DNA from: an uncultured Rubrobacteraceae bacterium
GTDB taxonomy: Bacteria > Actinomycetota > Rubrobacteria > Rubrobacterales > Rubrobacteraceae
Length of the DNA stretch: 6,289 bases
Direction: 5' to 3'
NCBI GenBank assembly: GCA_902805985.1
Contig: CADCUW010000240.1
Coordinates: 1-6,289, forward strand
Part shown: piece after piece, positions 1 through 5,084 of the stretch
Numbering within the stretch: position 1 is the first letter of the stretch
Layout: each line of letters opens with the position of its first letter
Notes under the pieces: generated by a model
Seen by the model: only the letters and a program-made list of their open reading frames with translations
Databases searched by the model: none
What the model was told of the DNA's origin: nothing
Program-made: the position numbers and the translations under genes

Positions 1-318
1 TAGTAAGAGAACATCGAGTTCAGGAAGTCCATGTAGGCGTCGGCGCCCTCCTGGGCGAGCGCTTGGGAGGCCTCCTGCTGCTTGCGCTGCTGCTCGATCA
101 GGTCGTCCGCCAGCGCTCGGTTGTTGGACGCCTGGGTCCTCAGGTTGTTGATAACCCCGTTGAAGAACTCCTGCGTGAGCTGCGCGTTGAGCTCCTGCGC
201 GGAGACCGACCGGTCCGCCAGAGCCTGGTAAGACTCCTCGATGGCGCCGGCGAACCTGCTTCTGCTTCTCGGCCGCCTCGTTTACCTGCTTCTGCTGTTT
301 CTGATCCATATCAGTCAT
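1..318 (-). pseudogene. Phasin-like protein, second copy, frameshifted and cut by the window edge
   Basis: This is a probable PHA-granule surface protein (phasin), recognised from its intact paralogue at 441-776. Reading starts at ATG 318 (or in-frame ATG 309), after a purine-rich AGAAGAGAAG, and gives a Gln/Lys-rich N-terminus ending EAAEKQKQ near base 256. The frame then goes wrong. From base 260 leftwards a different frame encodes a helical segment beginning RFAGAIEESYQ and ending AYMDFLNSMFSYY at the edge. Seventy residues of that segment align without a gap to the intact phasin, about 41% identical by my count (29/70). The downstream frame has no ATG/GTG/TTG before its upstream stop at 282-284, so it cannot start alone. 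Either this is a real +1/-2 frameshift (a broken gene) or a sequencing error. An 11-base direct repeat (CAGAAGCAGGT, at 284-294 and 254-264) ends at the break. The C-terminus lies outside the window. Confidence 0.7.
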
Positions 319-380
319 CTTCTCTTCTGAAACTCTTGCGATAAGCCGGTGTTCCTATCCACCCGTGCCGCCCGCTAAAC

Positions 381-420
381 GGAGAGAGGGGGCAAGCCCG
401 AAAGCCCGCCCCCTCCTTCC
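381..420 (-). terminator. Candidate hairpin terminator downstream of the intact phasin gene
   Basis: An 8-bp perfect GC-rich stem (386-393 with 408-415) is extended after one mismatch by four further pairs (381-384 with 417-420, one of them G-T). The loop is 14 nt. It lies just past the phasin stop at 441, between the two phasin genes, so it could end or attenuate the phaQ-phaP transcript. There is no T-run after the stem on the minus strand, so an intrinsic terminator is only a possibility. Confidence 0.4.
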
Positions 421-440
421 GCGCGCCGGTCTCTAGTCCT

Positions 441-776
441 CTACCTGGCGACCCTCCCGGCGGCCCGCAGGCCCTCCTTGTAGTAGGAGAGTGGCGCGTA
501 GGCGAGGTCCATGTAGGCGTCGAGGGACTGCCCGACGAGCGTCTGGTACGCCTCGCGCTGCTTCTCGACATGCTCGACGAGATCCCGCGTCATCGCCCGG
601 TTGCTCTCGACCTGGTGGCGCAACTCCTTGATGGAGTCGTCGACCAGGCCCTGGGCGAACCTGACGTTCCGCTCCTGAAGCCCCACCGTGTGGTTCACCA
701 CGGTCTGGTAGGAATCCCGCGTGGTCTCGGCCAGCTTCTCCGCAGCCTTGTTCGCCTTCTCGACGTTGGTAGCCAT
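441..776 (-). CDS. phaP: Phasin-like PHA granule-associated protein
   Basis: A 111-residue, almost entirely helical, highly charged protein without cysteine, signal peptide or membrane segment, as expected of a phasin that coats polyhydroxyalkanoate granules. Visible features are an N-terminal amphipathic stretch (KANKAAEKLAETTRDSYQ), a long heptad-like central region (about residues 20-90), and the C-terminal motif LDAYMDLAYAPLSYYKEG. The start at ATG 776 is supported by AAAGGGG at 785-791, 8 nt upstream. The gene lies 35 bp downstream of the PhaQ-like repressor in the same direction, so the two are probably cotranscribed. A frameshifted paralogue follows at 1-318. Phasins diverge fast, so the assignment rests on composition, the duplicated paralogue and above all the neighbourhood (phaQ, phaB). 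It could be another small coiled-coil protein, though the context makes phasin much the best reading. Confidence 0.75.
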   Translation of the reverse strand: MATNVEKANKAAEKLAETTRDSYQTVVNHTVGLQERNVRFAQGLVDDSIKELRHQVESNRAMTRDLVEHVEKQREAYQTLVGQSLDAYMDLAYAPLSYYKEGLRAAGRVAR

Positions 777-784
777 CCGATTAA

Positions 785-807
785 CCCCTTTCTCGCGTGT
801 GACGCGA
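785..807 (-). promoter_or_regulatory. phaQ-phaP intercistronic hairpin next to the phasin ribosome binding site
   Basis: Within the 35-bp gap, TCGCGT (793-798) and ACGCGA (802-807) form a 6-bp perfect stem with a 3-nt loop. The phasin Shine-Dalgarno AAAGGGG (785-791) follows immediately on the transcribed strand. In a phaQ-phaP transcript the stem ends one base before the SD. It could stabilise the downstream message or influence phasin translation. It lacks a T-run, so it is unlikely to be a terminator. Confidence 0.4.
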
Positions 808-811
808 ACTC

Positions 812-1222
812 TTACTTCTTCTCGTCCGGCTTGTCCTGCATGGGCCGGCCCGTGTACATCCGGAAGAACGTGTCCATGGTCTGCTGGTACTGCTCGAGCG
901 ACCTAGCCCAGAAGTCCAGGTAGGACCGCCCGGCGTCCGTGATGGTGTACATGCGGCGCGCCGGCCCCCCCCGGGAGGTCTCCCAACTGGACTCGACTAC
1001 GCCCTCTTTCTCCATCTGCCGCAGCGTCCGGTACAACGTCCCGGGGTTCATCGCCTCGAACCCGAAGGCCGAAGCCCGCTCCATCAACTCGTACCCGTAG
1101 GAGTTCCACTCGCGCAGGGAGAGCAGGATCACCGGCACCAGCCAATTCCTGGGCCGCGCCTCTACCCCGCGAAAGCCCGGCTCCCGCGGACCGGCGGCGT
1201 GACTCTTCTCTTCATTGTTCAT
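812..1222 (-). CDS. phaQ: PadR-family transcriptional regulator, PhaQ-like (PHB-responsive repressor)
   Basis: A 136-residue cytoplasmic DNA-binding protein. From the start used here, residues about 26-100 form the PadR winged helix: NWLVPVILLSLRE (helix 1), SYGYELMERAS, the recognition segment NPGTLYRTLRQMEKEGVVES, and the wing GGPARRMYTITDAG. A C-terminal helix (SLEQYQQTMDTFFRMYTG) is of the kind used for dimerisation, and the tail is charged. The sequence and the phasin neighbour match PhaQ of Bacillus, a PadR-type repressor that controls its own gene and phaP and is reported to respond to PHB. ATG 1222 is preferred because GGAAGAGAG (1227-1235) lies 4 nt upstream. The ATG at 1237 would add five residues but has no good SD and sits very close to the predicted transcription start (about 1242). 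Autoregulation is suggested by an inverted repeat over its -10 box. Family membership is near certain; the PhaQ subfamily call is strong but rests partly on context. Confidence 0.85.
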   Translation of the reverse strand: MNNEEKSHAAGPREPGFRGVEARPRNWLVPVILLSLREWNSYGYELMERASAFGFEAMNPGTLYRTLRQMEKEGVVESSWETSRGGPARRMYTITDAGRSYLDFWARSLEQYQQTMDTFFRMYTGRPMQDKPDEKK

Positions 1223-1241
1223 AGATCTCTCTTCCATAACC

Positions 1242-1258
1242 TATGTGCATTCTACATA
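1242..1258. promoter_or_regulatory. Candidate PhaQ/PadR operator 1, over the phaQ -10
   Basis: TATGT (1242-1246) and ACATA (1254-1258) form a perfect 5-bp inverted repeat with a 7-nt spacer. This resembles the ATGT-N8-ACAT sites known for some PadR regulators. It covers the predicted -10 box (1249-1254) and transcription start of phaQ, where a bound repressor would block RNA polymerase. Confidence 0.55.
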
Positions 1259-1276
1259 TATATATGCATACGTCAA
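1249..1276 (-). promoter_or_regulatory. Predicted sigma-A-type promoter of the phaQ-phaP transcript
   Basis: On the minus strand, TTGACG (1271-1276; 5/6 to TTGACA) is followed after 16 bp by TAGAAT (1249-1254; 5/6 to TATAAT). The predicted start near 1242 gives a leader of about 20 nt with the SD in place for ATG 1222. The spacer is an alternating AT tract (CATATATATATG, 1255-1266). Confidence 0.65.
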
Positions 1277-1335
1277 GGTCTAGCAGGGTATTTCTGTAGC
1301 ATTGTAGCGTTTTGGCGGTGAGATCTCGCGGGTCT

Positions 1336-1354
1336 TATGTGTGGGGGGTACATA
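1336..1354. promoter_or_regulatory. Candidate PhaQ/PadR operator 2, on the phaB side
   Basis: TATGT (1336-1340) and ACATA (1350-1354) repeat the half-sites of operator 1, here with a 9-nt, G-rich spacer. The site lies 88 bp before the phaB start. A weak possible phaB promoter overlaps it (TTGGCG at 1312-1317, then 18 bp, then TATGTG at 1336-1341); I would not call that promoter by itself. Confidence 0.45.
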
Positions 1355-1442
1355 GTTTGCGGCTGGTAGGGTCGATCAATAAACTGCGTTGGGGACAGGT
1401 AAGGCAAAACAAGGGGAAACACTAGAGGGAAAGGGAGGAACA

Positions 1443-2192
1443 GTGGGGACTTTGAAAGAAGCGGTCGTGGTGGTCACGGGAGCGAGCCGGGGGCTTGGCG
1501 CGGCGATCTCCGAGGAGCTCGCGGCGGGTGGGGCGAAGGTCGTGGTCAACTACTCGCGCAGCAAGGAGCCCGCGGAGGAGTTGGTAGCGAAGATAGAGGA
1601 AGCAGGCGGGGAGGCGGTCGCGGTACAGGCCGACGTCTCGGACGCGGAGCAGGCCCAGGCGCTCATAGACCAGGCCATAGAGCGGTTCAACAGGGTGGAC
1701 GTGCTGGTCAACAACGCCGGCATCAACATAGACAAGACGCTCAAGAAGCTCACCGTGGAGGACTGGGACACGGTCATCCAGGTCGACCTCAACAGCGCGT
1801 TCTACACCGTACACGCGGTGCTGCCGCACATGACCGAGGCCGGGGGCGGCAAGATCATCAACATGAGCTCCTTTGTCGGGGAGGCGGGCAACGTCGGCCA
1901 GGCCAACTACTCCGCGGCCAAGGGCGGGCTGCTCGGCTTCACCAAGACCGCCGCCCTCGAGCTCGCCCGCTACGGCATCACCGTCAACGCCATCTGCCCC
2001 GGCTTCATAAACACGGACATGGTCGCCGCCATCCCCGAAGAGGCGAAGGAGAAGCTCCTGAAGTCCGTGCCGCTGCGGCGCTTCGGCGAGCCGGAGGAGG
2101 TAGCGCGCGCCGTCCGCTACCTCGTCGAGGACGGCGACTACATCACCGGCCAGTCCCTCGACATCAACGGCGGCGTCTACATAAGGACTTAG
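1443..2192 (+). CDS. phaB: Acetoacetyl-CoA reductase (PhaB) / FabG-type SDR
   Basis: A 249-residue classical short-chain dehydrogenase. PhaB reduces acetoacetyl-CoA to (R)-3-hydroxybutyryl-CoA, the PHA monomer precursor, in the cytoplasm. Seen: TGASRGLG nucleotide-binding motif (12-19), NNAG (90-93), catalytic Ser143, Tyr156 and Lys160 (YSAAK), PGFINTDM, and the C-terminal YITGQSLDINGG. The residue run after strand beta2 (NYSRSK) lacks an acidic residue, which suggests NADPH. The usual tetrad Asn is Asp115 (VDLNS). The start is GTG 1443, with GGGAGG (1433-1438) 4 nt upstream; it gives the normal family length. An upstream in-frame TTG (1389) would add 18 unlikely residues. The gene is divergent from phaQ, and the C-terminal half resembles Bacillus PhaB. 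FabG (3-oxoacyl-ACP reductase) cannot be excluded by sequence alone; the neighbours favour PhaB. Confidence 0.8.
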   Translation: MGTLKEAVVVVTGASRGLGAAISEELAAGGAKVVVNYSRSKEPAEELVAKIEEAGGEAVAVQADVSDAEQAQALIDQAIERFNRVDVLVNNAGINIDKTLKKLTVEDWDTVIQVDLNSAFYTVHAVLPHMTEAGGGKIINMSSFVGEAGNVGQANYSAAKGGLLGFTKTAALELARYGITVNAICPGFINTDMVAAIPEEAKEKLLKSVPLRRFGEPEEVARAVRYLVEDGDYITGQSLDINGGVYIRT

Positions 2193-2265
2193 CCTGTCAG
2201 CCCGTCGACGGTAGGGCTAGAAGGCCGGGGTAGAAGAGGCGGGGCGGCCACAACAGGAGGGCAAA

Positions 2266-2301
2266 CAGGGAGGGCCCCGTCCGCGGACGGGGCCCTCCCT
2301 G
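2266..2301. terminator. 36-bp perfect palindrome, likely bidirectional terminator between phaB and the peptidase
   Basis: The 18-bp arms (2266-2283 and 2284-2301) are exact reverse complements, very GC-rich, with no separate loop. It lies 73 bp after the phaB stop and 34 bp after the peptidase stop, between convergent genes, as expected of a shared terminator. Neither side has a real T-run (only TTT on the minus side). Two further inverted-repeat pairs surround it: 2197-2206 with 2305-2314, and 2238-2248 with 2318-2328. These cross each other, so only one can form at a time. Confidence 0.7.
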
Positions 2302-2335
2302 GCTGACGGGCTGAGATGCCGCCCCGCCGACGGGC

Positions 2336-4768
2336 CTACTCCAACCTGAACGTCCAGTCTCGGGTGTACCTGTTGCCCTTCGAGTCGGTGGCGGCTATCC
2401 GCACCGAGTTCTTGCCTTCCTTCAGGCCCCTGCCCGTGAAGGAGAGGGCGCCGGAGCTGGCGTTGTAGGAGAAGCGCATCGACCGCATCCAGCCGCCTAT
2501 GGAGGCGCCGTCCATAAAGACTTCTATCCTGGACTTCGCGAGTTTCTCCTGCAGGTCCACCACGTTGGCCCGGATGGTGGGCGTGCTGTCGGTGACGGTG
2601 CCGGTTGGGGAGAACCCGGTGATGCGCGGGACAGTGTCGGTGACGGCTTTGCCCGCGTTCACGAGGTCGCCGGTGACGGTCTTGCCCTTCGTTAGCGGCG
2701 CCGGCTGGCCGGTCGCCATCACGAGCCGCTTGAGGGCCATCGGCCTCTCTTCCAGGCCGTCGAACTCACCGGCCGCGAGCGCCGCCACACCCGTCGTGTG
2801 CGGCGCGGACATCGAGGTGCCCGAGAGGTACTCCTCGGAGTCAGGCGGTGTTCCGATGGTCCCGAGCGACGAGGCGTTGGGCTGCGCGGGCGTCAGGCCG
2901 TCGTGGTAGAAGGGGATGGAGAACGGCGGGTTGCTCAACTCGTGGCGGTCCCCGGCGAACGCCAGGCCGTCATCTCCCTCGAAGGTGCTGGTGAAGTAGT
3001 CGCCCGTCACTTCGAGGCCCAGAGTGTCCGTGACGAAGGCCGAGGTCTCGTCCAGGTAGAAGGTGTCGAGGCCGGTGAGGAAGACGTTGCCGCCGTCTCT
3101 CATGTAGCGGGTGAGGGCGTTCGTATCGTTGAACGTGAGGGTGTTCTTGGCGGCACCGGTCTCATCGTAGGGGTCCGCCGAGACCGGCGCCTGGCCCGTG
3201 GCCCAGACTACCTGGTCGTACTCGCCGAGCTTATCGTAAGAGGGCCCGTCGCCTGAGCCGGGGTCTACCACGTCGATCTGCAGGTTGGTCACGGAGCCGA
3301 GGGCCGCCGAGATAACGGGCCTCACGTCCGGCGTCCCGAACTGCGCGTCCCTTGGCTTGAACAGCGAGCTGAGGTCGTCGTCGACGAGCAGCACCTTCTT
3401 CATGGCGGTCGGGCAGATCTCCGAGTTCAGGGCCGTGCAGAAGCCGAGGGTGCTCATGGCCTTCTCGGCGAAGTCCGCGCGGGCTTCTTCGCCGGAGATC
3501 TCCTCCAGGCCGAAGCCGGCGACGAGGGCCTGGCCCTCCCCGACGGTCGAGAGCGTCAGGCCAGGTTTCTGCGGTACGGATGGGACCGTGGAGAGCACGT
3601 CCACGCCAGGCGCGGAGACGTCCACGGACTTCTCGCCGAAGTTGCTGAAGCCCGCCAGTTTGCCGGTGTTGTTCACGGCGGCCACGGAGAGCACGTTCGG
3701 GAGGTTGTACGAGGCCGGGTAGGCCCGGACATTGAACGGCCCGACATCGAAGCCTGTGTCGTTGTTGATCTTCTCGTTGCCGGCGGAGGCGACGAAGAGC
3801 ATGCCTGAGGCGTCTATGGCGTCCTTGAGCGCGGGGTCGGGCGTGCCGACGTAGCCCCAGGAGTTGTTGGAGATCTTCGCGCCGTTGTCGGCCGCGTACT
3901 CGATGGCCTCTATGGCGCTCGAGAGCGACCCGAAGGGCCCGCCCAAGAACTTGACGGCCATGATCTCGACGTCCGGCGCCACGCCAACGACGTTGTCCCC
4001 GTCGGAGGAGGCGGCTATGGTGCCGGCGACGTGGGTGCCGTGGAAGTCCTCTAGAGCGTCGTGGACGGTGTTGTCGTCGTTGGCGAAGTCGTAGCCGTTG
4101 ACGTCGTCTATGTAGCCGTTGCCGTCGTCATCTATGTTGTTGGTCTCCTTGGCGTCGCCGTCGGCGTCCGTGCCGGACTCGCCCGCGTTGACCCACTGGT
4201 GACCGGCGAGATCCGGGTGGCCGAAGTCAACCCCGTCGTCTATGACGGCGACCACCACGTTATCGCCGTCCGCCCCCGAGGCCGCAGCCGCGGGGGCGTC
4301 CACGTCCACGTCTTGCGTACCCGGGCGACCGAGAATCGGTTGCCCCGTGTTCTCCAGGCCCCACAGTTCGGAGAAGCGCTCCTCGGCGCTGGCCTGCGTC
4401 GGGTAGACGACCCGGTCGGGGACGGCATACTCGACGTCCGGGTTCGCCTCGAGGTCCTCGACGGCCGCCGCGACGGTCCCCTCTTCGACCTTGACCATGT
4501 CGGCGTTTATGAGGTCGAGGTCGGCCTTCTTGACCACGTCCTCCTCGCGCCGCACGGCGGCCTGCTCGGCCTGACCGGCCCCCTCGTCGTAGCGGACGAT
4601 GATCTGGCCCGGCACCGTCTCCCGTAGGTTCTTTAACTGCGACCCGAAGGAGGATCTGTCCCCGGACGCGGCCGGCCCGTCCTGCGCCACCGCGGCACCC
4701 GGCAGGGCGACCGCGACGACCAGCAATGCCAGCCATACGTACCTGGCACGTCTCGCCAAAAGACCCAT
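2336..4768 (-). CDS. Secreted subtilisin-like (S8) serine peptidase with an inserted amidotransferase-like domain
   Basis: An 810-residue exported protease. In order: a Sec signal peptide (1 to about 28; RRAR, hydrophobic core, cleavage after AVA before QDG); an I9-like propeptide (about 51-123; PGQIIVRYDEG to EYAVPDRVVYP); and an S8 catalytic domain with Asp177 (VVAVIDDGVD), His243 (HGTHVAGT), oxyanion Asn301 (SNNSWG) and Ser652 (SGTSMSAPH). An acidic NNIDDDGNGYIDDVNGYDF stretch (about 210-228) is a typical calcium-binding insert of this group. Between APGVDVLS and the Ser motif lie about 235 extra residues (about 402-637). They include a class I amidotransferase-like alpha/beta fold (KKVLLVDDD ... 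YDQVVWATG ... YMRDGGNVFLTGLD, about 457-612) without a nucleophile Cys. The only two cysteines (444, 452) just precede it. Residues 714-810 are Ig-like. The start is ATG 4768, with AGGAGG 4 nt upstream; the upstream ATG (4852) would bury the signal peptide. No cell-wall anchor is seen. The substrate is unknown. Confidence 0.92.
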   Translation of the reverse strand: MGLLARRARYVWLALLVVAVALPGAAVAQDGPAASGDRSSFGSQLKNLRETVPGQIIVRYDEGAGQAEQAAVRREEDVVKKADLDLINADMVKVEEGTVAAAVEDLEANPDVEYAVPDRVVYPTQASAEERFSELWGLENTGQPILGRPGTQDVDVDAPAAAASGADGDNVVVAVIDDGVDFGHPDLAGHQWVNAGESGTDADGDAKETNNIDDDGNGYIDDVNGYDFANDDNTVHDALEDFHGTHVAGTIAASSDGDNVVGVAPDVEIMAVKFLGGPFGSLSSAIEAIEYAADNGAKISNNSWGYVGTPDPALKDAIDASGMLFVASAGNEKINNDTGFDVGPFNVRAYPASYNLPNVLSVAAVNNTGKLAGFSNFGEKSVDVSAPGVDVLSTVPSVPQKPGLTLSTVGEGQALVAGFGLEEISGEEARADFAEKAMSTLGFCTALNSEICPTAMKKVLLVDDDLSSLFKPRDAQFGTPDVRPVISAALGSVTNLQIDVVDPGSGDGPSYDKLGEYDQVVWATGQAPVSADPYDETGAAKNTLTFNDTNALTRYMRDGGNVFLTGLDTFYLDETSAFVTDTLGLEVTGDYFTSTFEGDDGLAFAGDRHELSNPPFSIPFYHDGLTPAQPNASSLGTIGTPPDSEEYLSGTSMSAPHTTGVAALAAGEFDGLEERPMALKRLVMATGQPAPLTKGKTVTGDLVNAGKAVTDTVPRITGFSPTGTVTDSTPTIRANVVDLQEKLAKSRIEVFMDGASIGGWMRSMRFSYNASSGALSFTGRGLKEGKNSVRIAATDSKGNRYTRDWTFRLE

Positions 4769-4980
4769 CTCTCCTCCTCGTCCACGGCCACCTGGGGATG
4801 CTCGCATCATTATGCCTGGACGAGACGGCCGCCGATACCCGGAATCAGCCATATTTACCGGCCAAACAGAGAATTACTCGCGGGTCCGGCACCGCAAACC
4901 ACCCGTCGAAACGCACGACCCCGAAAAGCCTATAATCCGTCCTCGGAGAGCCCCTACCTCACCGTCGCATCTATCTGTGC

Positions 4981-5009
4981 TGGACACATAAGTTCCCTTC
5001 GTATACAAT
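4981..5009 (+). promoter_or_regulatory. Predicted sigma-A-type promoter of the second SDR
   Basis: TGGACA (4981-4986; 5/6 to TTGACA) is followed after exactly 17 bp by TACAAT (5004-5009; 5/6 to TATAAT). The predicted start near 5016 leaves a leader of about 70 nt before the TTG start at 5085. The surrounding sequence is AT-rich in an otherwise GC-rich window. Confidence 0.65.
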
Positions 5010-5031
5010 TTAATGTTATGTAACAAAGTCG

Positions 5032-5049
5032 ACACCCTCCGTAGGGTGT
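5032..5049 (+). promoter_or_regulatory. Hairpin in the 5' leader of the second SDR
   Basis: ACACCCT (5032-5038), loop CCGT, AGGGTGT (5043-5049) form a 7-bp perfect stem about 16 nt after the predicted transcription start and 22 nt before the Shine-Dalgarno (GGAGAGG, 5072-5078). It could protect the message end or be an attenuation or protein-binding element. There is no T-run, so it is not a standard terminator. Confidence 0.4.
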
Positions 5050-5084
5050 GACGGGCGTTGTTCGGCTAGTTGGAGAGGTGAATT

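Larger units (their letters stand above)
4769..5084. other. Divergent intergenic region between the peptidase and the second SDR
   Basis: About 315 bp without a credible gene. The peptidase Shine-Dalgarno (AGGAGG on the minus strand, 4773-4778) lies at its left end. A CATAAT box on the minus strand (4809-4814) could be the peptidase -10 but has no matching -35. The right half is AT-rich and holds the promoter and leader of the downstream SDR, listed separately. The middle (about 4840-4975) shows nothing I can interpret apart from an isolated TATAAT at 4931-4936. Confidence 0.5.

Noticed and set aside
1223..1237. A PhaQ start at ATG 1237
   Set aside because: It lacks a good SD and lies only a few bases after the predicted transcription start; ATG 1222 has GGAAGAGAG in place. 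It remains possible.
1389..1442. An 18-residue N-terminal extension of PhaB from TTG 1389
   Set aside because: It is low-complexity Gly/Lys-rich, has no SD at the TTG, and the GTG at 1443 has GGGAGG at good distance and gives the normal family length.
4061..4627. Long open frames opposite the peptidase (also 2499-3722 and 4599-4991)
   Set aside because: They are antisense or out-of-frame shadows in high-GC DNA with biased composition and no family motifs, while the minus-strand peptidase is unambiguous.
4769..4852. A longer peptidase starting at ATG 4852
   Set aside because: It would put 28 Arg/Gly-rich residues before the signal peptide and lacks an SD, whereas ATG 4768 has a near-perfect AGGAGG.
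4931..4936. A perfect TATAAT in the peptidase/SDR intergenic region
   Set aside because: No -35-like hexamer is found at the proper distance on either strand, and a much better promoter lies at 4981-5009.
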